Of a stretch of 20,019 bases of DNA, positions 1 to 6,798 are shown in pieces. The number at the start of each line of letters is the position of its first letter. Within the stretch, counting starts at the first letter, position 1. The position numbers and the translations under genes are program-made. Source of the DNA: JAAXTX01 sp035560715 (GTDB lineage: Bacteria; Patescibacteriota; Minisyncoccia; Moranbacterales; UBA1568); contig DATMYW010000008.1 in assembly GCA_035560715.1 (NCBI GenBank), positions 1 to 20,019 of the forward strand. The letters run 5' to 3'. The notes beneath the pieces were generated by a model that worked only from the letters and a program-made list of their open reading frames with translations, was not told where the DNA came from and searched no databases.

Positions 1-1
1 A

Positions 2-88
2 TTTTATGAACATATTACTCGTGACCGACATAGGATTACGTTCTGGAGTATATTTTTTGGTTACGAAAGAATGATGAGTGAACCTTAA
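2..88 (+). CDS. possible C-terminal tail of an upstream gene (partial)
   Basis: An open frame runs from the window edge to a TAA at 86-88, about 28 codons, ending in the residues YERMMSEP. It stops 15 nt before the ATG of the radical SAM gene, on the same strand, so the two could be co-transcribed. The stretch is AT-rich and too short to assign a family. It may equally be chance, because 28 open codons at an edge are weak evidence. Confidence 0.3.
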   Translation, partial: FYEHITRDRHRITFWSIFFGYERMMSEP

Positions 89-103
89 AAAGCGAGGCAT
101 ACA

Positions 104-1651
104 ATGAAAAGGGTGATGTTTATTCGACCCGCATTGGAAACGGATGCGGTGTTCGATCCGATCCGGACGACGAATTATCTTGGCATCTGGTACCTGTCCT
201 CGCTCCTGAAGGAAAAGGGGTACAACGTTCGGTGTTTGGACGAGGTTGTCAGGAACGGAGGCTTCGAGAAGCGAGTTCTGTTCGAGCGGACCATTAGAAA
301 TGGCGAAATTTCCGAGACTCAGATCGACATGACATTTGAGGAATTTCGGGAAAGGAAAATGGCGGATTTCAAACTATCCGAGGAGGATTTTTTGGCGAAG
401 TACTCCGCCTTCAGGAAAAATGGCGAAGTGAACCGGACTATGGTTCGAACGGGAAATCCTATTCAGGAGACCCTGAAGGAAATTTGGAAATGGAAGCCTG
501 ATGTCGTTGGGATTCCGCTTGTCGCGACGGCGAATTATGTACAGTCGGTTAAACTTGGGAAGGCGATCAAGGATACTTTCCCGGCCGTGAAAGTCGTCTA
601 TGGTGGTCAGCACTTTCTTGCCGGCGCTGAAGATTTTCTTCGGGAGTATCCATGGGTCGATCATATCGTAATCAATGATGCGATTACGGTGATCGAAGGC
701 ATCGTAGAGGGACGGCGATCAGAGAAGATTATTGACGGAGGTTTTCAGGAGATGAGCGCTTATCCATTGTTGGACCCGGCGCTTATCGAGGAAAACGGAT
801 ACCCGTCGGAACCTACGTATACCTTTACGTCGTCTGGCAGGAAGACGGTTGACTTCATGTTCTCCCGAGGCTGTTTCCGGCACTGTGATTTCTGTGTGGC
901 CGGATGCCAGAAGGGAAACCATCTGACCAGGGCTTATGACAGGCTTGATGCTCAGTTGCAATTGTTCAAGGAACACGGTTACGAGGAAATAGTAATTCAG
1001 GATGACGCGTTTATACCAGCAGACGAGCGAGATGCCAAAAAACACCTCGAGCGGATTCTCGGACTCATGAAGAAGTACGGATTCTTCTGGCAGAACAACG
1101 GAGGAATAGACTTCGAACTGTTGAGCGACGAGGTCATGGATCAGTTTATCCGTTACAATCAGTCTGGGGAGGGAAGGTTGACGTCGCTTTACGTCCCGTT
1201 TAATCCGAGGGGTGCCGTCGAACAAAAAAAGCAAAGCGCGGCAGGCGTGATGATCGAAAAACATAATGCTCATCTTGAGAATCTCAAGCGGTTGAGGAAT
1301 GCTGGGGTGTACGTTTTCTCGTCGGAGATTATCGGGACACCGGAACACACGGTCGAGGTTCTTGAAGAGGATATCCGATTGCATGAACAATTGGTCCGAG
1401 ATGGATATCTGGATGCGGCACTCACGCTTGTAGCGACCTTGTTGCCAGCGACGAAATGGTATCGGGAGCATGCGAATGGTATCGTCGATGTTCGCGATTA
1501 CGCCGGATATTCGTTGTTTACGGTTCATGCAAGGACAAGGAATATATCGGATCCGAGAATCATCGAGCGTTTTTTGATTAGAAGGGCAAAAAGCCTGAAT
1601 TCGGTACAACAAACGTATCCGTGGGGGAGCGCTTTTCCAAACACTAAATAG
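104..1651 (+). CDS. B12-binding-domain radical SAM protein
   Basis: A 515-residue protein with the two-part layout of cobalamin-type radical SAM enzymes. Residues 1-210 form an alternating alpha/beta region (MKRVMFIRP start, then DVVGIP and VVYGGQ strands) like the B12-binding fold. The radical SAM core follows, with its cluster motif C257-x3-C261-x2-C264 (sequence RGCFRHCDFC). Such enzymes bind a 4Fe-4S cluster and cleave S-adenosylmethionine to start methyl transfer or rearrangement; the substrate here cannot be told. The B12 domain lacks an obvious DxHxxG motif, so cobalamin binding is uncertain. The ATG at 104 is preceded at 7 nt by GCGAGG, one of the few Shine-Dalgarno-like sites in the window. 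Composition and codon choice look more AT-rich than downstream genes, which could mean transfer. A terminator-like hairpin follows the stop. Confidence 0.85.
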   Translation: MKRVMFIRPALETDAVFDPIRTTNYLGIWYLSSLLKEKGYNVRCLDEVVRNGGFEKRVLFERTIRNGEISETQIDMTFEEFRERKMADFKLSEEDFLAKYSAFRKNGEVNRTMVRTGNPIQETLKEIWKWKPDVVGIPLVATANYVQSVKLGKAIKDTFPAVKVVYGGQHFLAGAEDFLREYPWVDHIVINDAITVIEGIVEGRRSEKIIDGGFQEMSAYPLLDPALIEENGYPSEPTYTFTSSGRKTVDFMFSRGCFRHCDFCVAGCQKGNHLTRAYDRLDAQLQLFKEHGYEEIVIQDDAFIPADERDAKKHLERILGLMKKYGFFWQNNGGIDFELLSDEVMDQFIRYNQSGEGRLTSLYVPFNPRGAVEQKKQSAAGVMIEKHNAHLENLKRLRNAGVYVFSSEIIGTPEHTVEVLEEDIRLHEQLVRDGYLDAALTLVATLLPATKWYREHANGIVDVRDYAGYSLFTVHARTRNISDPRIIERFLIRRAKSLNSVQQTYPWGSAFPNTK

Positions 1652-1663
1652 GAGGTGGTAAAC

Positions 1664-1702
1664 AGAGGCAGGATGGAAACCCCGTCCCGCCTCTTGTCTT
1701 AT
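1664..1702 (+). terminator. probable terminator after the radical SAM gene
   Basis: A 13-bp stem pairs 1664-1676 with 1682-1694 (AGAGGCAGGATGG against CCGTCCCGCCTCT), with one mismatch and one G-T pair and a loop of five bases. It is followed by a moderate T-rich run (TTGTCTTAT). It lies 12 nt after the TAG stop. Confidence 0.55.
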
Positions 1703-1822
1703 CTGGCAGAACATGGTCCTAACAAAGGGCATGTTATGCTTTAAAGACAATCCAATGAAGAATCACTTGCGGATATTTTCGTCTCGTGTTATCGTGTGGA
1801 GGTTAAATCATAGGGTGAAGCG

Positions 1823-1828
1823 TACAGT
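1823..1828 (+). promoter_or_regulatory. candidate -10 box of rpsO
   Basis: TACAGT matches the -10 style seen before most genes here. It would start transcription near 1835, just before the leader hairpins. No convincing -35 is seen, so the call is weak. Confidence 0.3.
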
Positions 1829-1839
1829 GGTGCGGGTGG

Positions 1840-1901
1840 AGGCCCCGATGGGGCTTCGTGACGGTTTCGTCACGGCACGACGGTACGGCTTACGTAAGCA
1901 T
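1840..1901 (+). promoter_or_regulatory. structured rpsO leader (candidate S15 autoregulatory element)
   Basis: Three consecutive hairpins fill the 62 nt before the rpsO ATG. The first pairs 1840-1846 with 1850-1856 around GAT. The second pairs CGTGACG at 1857-1863 with CGTCACG at 1868-1874. The third is the perfect 12-nt palindrome GCTTACGTAAGC at 1888-1899, ending two bases before the start codon. There is no Shine-Dalgarno sequence. S15 is known to repress its own translation through leader structures in several bacteria, with different folds in each. Autoregulation here is inferred from position and structure. Confidence 0.5.
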
Positions 1902-2165
1902 ATGGCGCTCACGCATGCGCAGAAGCAGAAGGTGACGAAGGACGTCAAACGGCACGAGAAGGACACCGGCTCGCCGGAGTACCAGATCGCGATGTTCACG
2001 GAGAAGATCAAGAAGCTCACGGCTCATCTCAAGAAGAACAAGCAGGACTTCCATTCCCGCCGCGGCCTCCTCAAGATGGTCGCCAAGCGCAAGAAGCTCT
2101 TCGCGTATCTCGAGAAGACGGACGAGAAGGCGGCGAAGGGATTGAAGAAGACGCTCGGCCTGTAG
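1902..2165 (+). CDS. rpsO: 30S ribosomal protein S15
   Basis: An 87-residue protein (E. coli S15 has 89) that binds 16S rRNA early in assembly of the small-subunit platform. The family signature is clear: TGSPEYQIAMFTEKI, then the conserved DFHSRRGLLKMVAKRKKLFAYL block. The ATG at 1902 gives the standard N-terminus MALTHAQKQK. The frame stays open upstream, but that part is the structured leader and not protein. The gene stands alone between a structured leader and a strong terminator. In many bacteria rpsO directly precedes pnp; here a NYN protein gene and a structured RNA separate them. Confidence 0.97.
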   Translation: MALTHAQKQKVTKDVKRHEKDTGSPEYQIAMFTEKIKKLTAHLKKNKQDFHSRRGLLKMVAKRKKLFAYLEKTDEKAAKGLKKTLGL

Positions 2166-2172
2166 CGCATGT

Positions 2173-2203
2173 GACCGCCCCTCGGGCGGTCCTTCTTTTT
2201 TCG
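2173..2203 (+). terminator. rho-independent terminator of rpsO
   Basis: A perfect 8-bp stem (GACCGCCC at 2173-2180, GGGCGGTC at 2184-2191) with loop CTC is followed by CTTCTTTTTT. It begins 7 nt after the rpsO stop. Confidence 0.9.
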
Positions 2204-2297
2204 GCGTCAGGGGCGTATAGTGGAAAAAGGAACGATTTCTCGTTGTCGTTTCGATCGCATTTGCTCCATATGCCTGGGGTGGAGAATATCGACACGC

Positions 2298-2337
2298 GGA
2301 TCCCTCCGTTCTCGGACTCGGTCGGGATGACAGAGGG
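2298..2337 (+). repeat. candidate interspersed palindromic repeat
   Basis: The stretch reads GATCCCTC, a 20-nt CG-rich middle with nested CCG/CGG and CTCGG/CTCGG pieces, then GGATGACAGAGGG. The ends pair as CCCTC (2302-2306) and GAGGG (2333-2337). The reverse strand resembles the TGTCATCC...GGATC-type elements that I recall being scattered between genes in many bacterial genomes. Only one copy is in the window. Confidence 0.35.
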
Positions 2338-2349
2338 TGATCGGAATTC

Positions 2350-2384
2350 GGTTATCGGTGATTGATCATTGGTTATTCTTATCG
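2350..2384 (+). repeat. 7-nt-period repeat upstream of the NYN gene
   Basis: Five consecutive heptamers can be read: GGTTATC, GGTGATT, GATCATT, GGTTATT, CTTATCG. They end two bases before the ATG at 2387. The same 7-nt rhythm recurs at 15842, 15908, 16224 and 19632. The fourth heptamer also supplies a possible -10 box (TATTCT at 2374-2379), so the repeat may affect how the gene starts. Confidence 0.5.
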
Positions 2385-2386
2385 TT

Positions 2387-2893
2387 ATGGCAAAACTTTT
2401 AGAACAGCGCGTCGGCATACTTGTCGACGTGTCGAATCTCTATCACAGCGCGAAGGTGGTCTACAAGAAGAAGGTCAATTTCAAGAACGTGCTCGCTGAG
2501 GCGGTCGCAGGCCGAAAATTGGTCCGCGCAATAGCGTACGGGATCACGACCGCGGAAGCGACCGAGGAGAAATTCTTCGAGACGATCGGGACCTACGGGT
2601 ACGACGTGAAGACCAAAGAACTGCAGATCTTTCATGACGGGGCGAAGAAGGGGGACTGGGACGTCGGCATCTCGGTCGACGCGATCAAGATGGCGCCTAA
2701 GCTCGACGTGATCATACTCGCCTCGGGCGACGGGGACTATATCCCGCTCGTCGAGTACCTCCAGGGGACCTTCGGGTGCCGGGTCGAGGTGGTCGGATTC
2801 GCGGAGTCCGCGAGCAGCAAGCTCGTCGAGACTGCGGACGAGTTCCTCAATCTTTCATCGGACCGGAAGAAATTCCTGCTCGGGGGGAGATAG
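2387..2893 (+). CDS. NYN-domain (LabA/DUF88-like) protein, putative ribonuclease
   Basis: A 168-residue protein made up of one NYN domain, a PIN-like fold found in LabA/DUF88 proteins. The acidic residues that would bind metal are visible: D14 in GILVDVSN, D92 and D98 in WDVGISVDA, and D115/D117 in SGDGDY near the C-terminal core. Members are known or proposed metal-dependent RNases. It sits between rpsO and pnp with a structured RNA next to it, which fits a role in RNA turnover; that role is inferred. ATG 2387 is preferred over an in-frame TTG at 2369 because homologues begin a few residues before GILVD. No Shine-Dalgarno is present, and TATTCT at 2374-2379 would put the transcript start at about the ATG. 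Confidence 0.85.
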   Translation: MAKLLEQRVGILVDVSNLYHSAKVVYKKKVNFKNVLAEAVAGRKLVRAIAYGITTAEATEEKFFETIGTYGYDVKTKELQIFHDGAKKGDWDVGISVDAIKMAPKLDVIILASGDGDYIPLVEYLQGTFGCRVEVVGFAESASSKLVETADEFLNLSSDRKKFLLGGR

Positions 2894-2908
2894 GAAGTCC
2901 GAGAATAT

Positions 2909-2940
2909 GAAAGCCGCCCTCTTGGGCGGCTTTCTTTCTT
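2909..2940 (+). terminator. terminator of the NYN gene
   Basis: A perfect 11-bp stem (2909-2919 GAAAGCCGCCC with 2924-2934 GGGCGGCTTTC), loop TCTT, then TTCTTTCTT. The last T residues are already the first bases of the next promoter's -35 box at 2939. Confidence 0.9.
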
Positions 2941-2967
2941 GACTCGACAATAGTCGTTTGGTACAAT
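2939..2967 (+). promoter_or_regulatory. strong sigma70-type promoter of the 2974 RNA
   Basis: TTGACT (2939-2944), exactly 17 bp, then TACAAT (2962-2967) with an extended TGG before the -10. Transcription should begin near 2974, exactly where the closing stem of the RNA starts. Confidence 0.8.
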
Positions 2968-2973
2968 GGCAAC

Positions 2974-3226
2974 GGACTCGACAGCCCTTTACCGGTAAAG
3001 CCCCTGAACAAGACGCTTCAACGTCAAACCGGGAGTTTGAATAAGGACGAGAGGGGAATAACCCAGATCGACAGCTAAGGCTAGGAGCAATGATGCGAAA
3101 GTCAGGTTAAGGTACCTGATGCCGAAGCTTCGAACGCGAAAGAGCGACTATGGGGCCGTGTCGCTCCTCAAAACGTGTGGTAGAGTCCATTGCCGGTAAC
3201 CCATAATCAGGTTGCCGGCTTTTTTA
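2974..3226 (+). ncRNA. structured non-coding RNA of about 250 nt, family not recognised
   Basis: It has its own strong promoter and terminator and no plausible protein frame. The ends close on each other: GGACTC at 2974-2979 pairs with GAGTCC at 3183-3188. Inside, CCCCT at 3001-3005 pairs with AGGGG at 3052-3056 around two hairpins (GACG/CGTC at 3012-3025 and TCAAAC/GTTTGA at 3024-3040, sharing two bases). CTTTACCGGTAAAG at 2987-3000 is a perfect palindrome. CAGGT/ACCTG at 3103-3118 and GAGCGAC/GTCGCTC at 3142-3166 add two more hairpins. The multibranched, closed architecture suggests a stable functional RNA. I see no hallmarks of RNase P RNA, tmRNA, SRP RNA or 6S RNA. It lies between a NYN RNase-like gene and pnp. 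It is separate from pnp, which has its own promoter after the terminator. Confidence 0.7.
3192..3226 (+). terminator. terminator of the 2974 RNA
   Basis: A 10-bp stem with one G-T pair (GCCGGTAACC at 3192-3201, GGTTGCCGGC at 3210-3219), an 8-nt loop, then six T. The next -35 box begins at 3227. Confidence 0.9.
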
Positions 3227-3255
3227 TTGACTTCCCGCCCGTTTCTCCGTACAGT
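3227..3255 (+). promoter_or_regulatory. pnp promoter
   Basis: TTGACT (3227-3232), 17 bp, TACAGT (3250-3255). The start would be near 3262, giving pnp a leader of about 125 nt. The -35 directly abuts the U-tract of the preceding terminator. Confidence 0.75.
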
Positions 3256-3309
3256 AGAAGGCAGGTAATCATTGGCAACGTTTCGGACGCGCGTGCGCGG
3301 CTCAAATCT

Positions 3310-3348
3310 CAAAAACGAGGAAAGAACGGCTTTCTTGTCTCTTTTTTG
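3310..3348 (+). promoter_or_regulatory. hairpin in the pnp leader, possible attenuator or processing site
   Basis: An outer A/T stem (CAAAAA at 3310-3315 with TTTTTG at 3343-3348) encloses an inner 7-bp stem (AGGAAAG at 3318-3324 with CTTTCTT at 3330-3336). The T run at 3342-3347 could serve as a terminator tail. In E. coli pnp mRNA is controlled through a leader stem-loop cut by RNase III and then degraded by PNPase. Similar control here is inferred. Confidence 0.4.
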
Positions 3349-3387
3349 CGCTTTGGGTTCTCGTCCGTCCGTCGGGGACACAACGCT

Positions 3388-5529
3388 ATGCAGGAACAGA
3401 AGAGTTGGGCGCTCCAGCTGGGCGGCCGCGAGCTCCGTGTATCCACGGGGCTTTTGGCGAAGCAGGCGAGCGGGGCGGTGACAGTGCGCTACGGCGAGAC
3501 GGTCGTCCTCGCGACGGCGGTCATGTCGAAGCAGGCGGGGCAGTCGCGCGGATACTTCCCGCTCATGGTCGACTACGAAGAGCGGTATTACGCCGCCGGC
3601 AAGATCAAAGGATCGCGCTTCATCAAGCGCGAGGGACGTCCGTCCGATACGGCGATCCTTTCGGGTCGCGCGGTGGATCGGACCGTCCGCCCGCTGTTCG
3701 ACGGACGCATGCGCAGCGAGGTGCAGGTCGTGACGACCGTGCTCTCCATCGACGGGGAGAATGATCCGGATATCGTCGCGATCATCGCGGCGTCCGCGGC
3801 GCTCTCCATCTCGGACATCCCGTGGAACGGGCCGGTCGCCGCGGTGCGGGTCGGTCGCATGAACGGCGAATTCATCCTGAATCCGTCGACGGAAGAACGT
3901 GAGAACGGCTCGAACACGCTCGATCTCGTGATTTCAGGTACCAAGGACAAGATCAATATGATCGAAGCCGGCGCGAACGAACTGCCGGAAGCGGATATGG
4001 CTGAAGCGTTCCGATTCGGATTCGAGAATGTTCGGAAGATAGCGACCTTTATCGAGGGAATCCGCGACGAGGCCGGAAAGCCGAAGTCGAAAGCCATCGT
4101 ACTCGCCGGACCTGACGGGTTCGATGAGGGACTCAAGACGTTCCTCCGCGAGGCGGGGCTTGCCGAAGCGCTGTTCTCCGACAAGAAGAAAGAGGAGAAA
4201 TATGCCGCGATCGGTGAAATCGAGACGAAAATGAAGGCATATATCGCCGAGACGTATCCGGATGATGCGGCGAACCTCGGGGAAATCTCGCATCTGGTGA
4301 TGGACGAATTGTCCGATGAAATCCTGCACGAGAAGATCCTCAAGGAGAACAAGCGGCCGGACGGACGCAAGCTCGACGAGATTCGTCCTATCAGCTCGCA
4401 TGTCGGCGTATTGCCGCGGACACACGGGACGGGACTCTTCACCCGCGGCGAGACACAGGCCCTCACGGTGACGACTCTTGGTGCTCCCGGCGATCAGATG
4501 ATTGTCGATACCATGGAAGTCGACATGAAGAAGCGCTATATGCACTTCTACAACTTCCCGCCGTACTCGGTCGGTGAGGTCAGGCCTATGCGCGGACCCG
4601 GTCGGCGAGAGATCGGACACGGTGCGCTCGCGGAAAAGGCGCTGCTGCCGGTATTGCCGTCACATGAGGACTTCCCATATACGATGCTTCTCGTTTCCGA
4701 AGTGCTCGAGTCCAACGGCTCCTCGTCGATGGCATCGACCTGCGGGTCCACGCTTTCGCTCATGGATGCCGGCGTGCCGATCCGCAAACCGGTCGCGGGC
4801 ATCGCGATGGGCATCGTCGAGGGTGACGGGGAATACCGCGTACTTTCGGATATCCAGGGAATCGAGGACCACTTCGGCGATATGGACTTCAAGGTCGCGG
4901 GTACGGCGGACGGCATCACCGCGATGCAGATGGACGTGAAAATCGATGGGCTCGTGCCGGAGCGTCTCGCGGAAGCGCTGAAACAGGCCAAGGAAAGCCG
5001 TCTCTTCATTCTCGGAAAGATGCTTGAGACGATAGCGGAACCGCGGACGGAGATGTCTCCGTACGCGCCGCGTATCATAACGCTGCGCATCAACCCCGAC
5101 AAGATCCGCGACGTGATCGGTCCCGGCGGCAAGATGATCAATCGGATCATCGATGAGACCGGCGTCTCGATCGATATCGAGGATGACGGATCGGTCTTCA
5201 TCACCTCGACCGATGAGACGAGTGCCAAGACCGCGGTTGAATGGATCAATAACCTGACCCGCGAGGTGAAGGCCGGTGAGATGTTCCAGGGCCGGATCAC
5301 GCGGCTCATGAACTTCGGCGCGTTCGCGGAGGTTCTTCCGAACCAGGAAGGGCTCATACATGTCTCCGAGCTCGCGGATTACCGCGTTGAGAAGGTGGAA
5401 GATGTAGTCAAGATCGGCGACGTAGTGCCTGTCATCGTCAAGGAGATCGACAGTCAGGGGCGCATCAACCTTTCCCGCAAGGCGGCGCTTCACCGACTCG
5501 AACAGGAAGGTGCCCCGTCAGACGAATAG
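3388..5529 (+). CDS. pnp: polyribonucleotide nucleotidyltransferase (PNPase)
   Basis: A 713-residue protein, close to the usual 711 of E. coli. PNPase removes nucleotides from RNA 3' ends by phosphorolysis and works as a trimer in mRNA decay. The order is complete: first RNase PH domain (GRELRVSTG, RTVRPLFDGR), helical linker, second RNase PH domain with FTRGETQAL and the catalytic-site LMDAGVPI (D460). The KH domain has its GxxG loop at residues 578-581 (GPGG), and the S1 domain runs from about 630 to 700 (FQGRITRLMNFGAFAEV). ATG 3388 gives the family start MQEQKSWALQLGGREL; the frame is open further upstream only through the leader. The ribosome site is weak (GGGG about 10 nt upstream). A terminator follows 23 nt after the stop. 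Confidence 0.98.
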   Translation: MQEQKSWALQLGGRELRVSTGLLAKQASGAVTVRYGETVVLATAVMSKQAGQSRGYFPLMVDYEERYYAAGKIKGSRFIKREGRPSDTAILSGRAVDRTVRPLFDGRMRSEVQVVTTVLSIDGENDPDIVAIIAASAALSISDIPWNGPVAAVRVGRMNGEFILNPSTEERENGSNTLDLVISGTKDKINMIEAGANELPEADMAEAFRFGFENVRKIATFIEGIRDEAGKPKSKAIVLAGPDGFDEGLKTFLREAGLAEALFSDKKKEEKYAAIGEIETKMKAYIAETYPDDAANLGEISHLVMDELSDEILHEKILKENKRPDGRKLDEIRPISSHVGVLPRTHGTGLFTRGETQALTVTTLGAPGDQMIVDTMEVDMKKRYMHFYNFPPYSVGEVRPMRGPGRREIGHGALAEKALLPVLPSHEDFPYTMLLVSEVLESNGSSSMASTCGSTLSLMDAGVPIRKPVAGIAMGIVEGDGEYRVLSDIQGIEDHFGDMDFKVAGTADGITAMQMDVKIDGLVPERLAEALKQAKESRLFILGKMLETIAEPRTEMSPYAPRIITLRINPDKIRDVIGPGGKMINRIIDETGVSIDIEDDGSVFITSTDETSAKTAVEWINNLTREVKAGEMFQGRITRLMNFGAFAEVLPNQEGLIHVSELADYRVEKVEDVVKIGDVVPVIVKEIDSQGRINLSRKAALHRLEQEGAPSDE

Positions 5530-5552
5530 GTTCCGTCGGATGGACCATGAAG

Positions 5553-5580
5553 AAAGCGGCCCACGCGGCCGCTTTTTTTC
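5553..5580 (+). terminator. terminator of pnp
   Basis: A perfect 9-bp stem (AAAGCGGCC at 5553-5561, GGCCGCTTT at 5567-5575) with loop CACGC, continuing into a run of seven T. Confidence 0.92.
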
Positions 5581-5601
5581 ATGCGTCTTCAGTGCTATAC
5601 T
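5573..5601 (+). promoter_or_regulatory. promoter of the 5632 gene overlapping the pnp terminator tail
   Basis: TATACT at 5596-5601 with an extended TGC. The -35 position at 17 bp falls in the T run 5573-5578, a poor match, so the extended -10 probably does most of the work. Start near 5608. Confidence 0.5.
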
Positions 5602-5631
5602 TTCTCTGTCAGACGTATTCCACATACCACT

Positions 5632-6714
5632 ATGAGCGATCTCAGACTTGTTTTTCAGAAAAACGGCGAAAAATCGGTCGCCGACGTCTCGCCGGAGGAA
5701 TACAAGAGTATCCATGTGATGCAAGACGACATCGATGCATTGTCCGGGAAGGTGCCGGAAGTGAAACATGCCGCATCAGCGGCTTCCTCGAGCGCTCCGG
5801 TCGCAGGAAACCCGTTCCTCGACGAGAGTGCGTCAGTGGAACCGTCCACGGACGCGTCGGCGAAGGCAAAGAGCGAAAAAGGAAGTTTTCTGAAGAGGTT
5901 TTTCGCGAAGGCGAAGGCTTCGAGACAGGAAACCGAGATTGGGGTGATACGAAAGAAGCGTCTCTTCATCGTCATAGGTGCCGCAGTGGTCGTCATTCTC
6001 GCGATCATCATCATATCCGCCATCGTCTTTCGCGGAAATCCGGGGACATCCGCTTCGGTGCCGACCGTCGTCCCCTCGGTTCCCACGGTGCCGGTAACAC
6101 CGCCGGTCCGGGAGGCCCCTAAACAACCGTATTCCACGGAAAACCCGAACTATCTTCAGATCGACACGGAATCCGCGACCGCGACCCCGGACGGTATCGT
6201 GTCAGTCCTTGAAAGCACGTCGGAAAAGGTCGTCGCGATGGCTCCTTCGCTGCCGGTGGAGTTTCTCGTGCGTGACGTGAACAATAATCCGATCGCCTTC
6301 TCGCGGTTCGCCCATTTGCTCGGACTCGTCATTCCGGACGACTTCCTTTCGAATCTTGATGAGACGTTCTCGATCTATTTCGTACCGGATGGCACGACGA
6401 TGCGCCGCGCTGTCACCGTTACGGTGAAGGATCCGGAAAAACTCGCTGTCGCGATGAAGAACGATGAGCCGACACTTCCGTCGGCCTTCGGACCGTTGCT
6501 CTATGCCAAGGGCATCGTCGTCCCGGTATCTTCCGAATCCCGTGACGGATCCTTCGGTTCGCTTCCGACGAGATTCGCGATCGTCGATCAGGTATCGGGC
6601 GCCTCATTCGATCACGTCATTTTCTCCGGAAAGTTCATCATGGCTACGAGTAAGGCGAGTTTCCAGTCAGTTCTCGGAGCGGCGGTACGAAGCCAGGCCG
6701 GAAATCAGCCGTAA
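5632..6714 (+). CDS. single-pass membrane protein of unknown function
   Basis: A 360-residue protein I do not recognise. Residues 1-105 are cytoplasmic and low in complexity (rich in Ala, Ser, Pro, Lys). A basic stretch (GVIRKKR) leads into one hydrophobic helix at about 111-133. A Pro/Thr/Val-rich linker follows (about 140-165), then a globular extracytoplasmic domain of about 190 residues with alternating beta-like segments. The N-in orientation is inferred from the positive charges before the helix. The ATG at 5632 lies about 24 nt after the predicted transcript start, without a Shine-Dalgarno. The gene stands alone between the pnp terminator and the large non-coding region. A sensor, anchor or surface role is possible but unsupported. 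Confidence 0.8.
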   Translation: MSDLRLVFQKNGEKSVADVSPEEYKSIHVMQDDIDALSGKVPEVKHAASAASSSAPVAGNPFLDESASVEPSTDASAKAKSEKGSFLKRFFAKAKASRQETEIGVIRKKRLFIVIGAAVVVILAIIIISAIVFRGNPGTSASVPTVVPSVPTVPVTPPVREAPKQPYSTENPNYLQIDTESATATPDGIVSVLESTSEKVVAMAPSLPVEFLVRDVNNNPIAFSRFAHLLGLVIPDDFLSNLDETFSIYFVPDGTTMRRAVTVTVKDPEKLAVAMKNDEPTLPSAFGPLLYAKGIVVPVSSESRDGSFGSLPTRFAIVDQVSGASFDHVIFSGKFIMATSKASFQSVLGAAVRSQAGNQP

Positions 6715-6798
6715 TAGGCCGGAAAAATAAAAGTGAACGGACTTCTTTTTCCGAAGAAATTGTTCCGAACGAAAAAAAATTCCGTCACTCGCGAAAAT

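Noticed and set aside
100..105. TACAAT overlapping the ATG of the radical SAM gene as a -10 box
   Set aside because: No -35 is present, the Shine-Dalgarno-like site supports ATG 104, and the start MKRVMFIRP fits the family.
1713..1901. N-terminal extension of the rpsO frame by 63 codons
   Set aside because: S15 is about 89 residues and starts at the MALTHAQKQ methionine; the upstream part is a hairpin leader.
3115..3141. CTGATG...CGAAAG reminiscent of a hammerhead ribozyme
   Set aside because: The conserved core order with three stems and a cleavage site cannot be formed from the surrounding bases.
3190..3387. N-terminal extension of the pnp frame
   Set aside because: It would cover the terminator of the structured RNA and the pnp promoter; family length fits the ATG at 3388.
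3588..5493. Several long - strand frames opposite pnp
   Set aside because: All are shadows of the PNPase gene without promoter, ribosome site or family motif.
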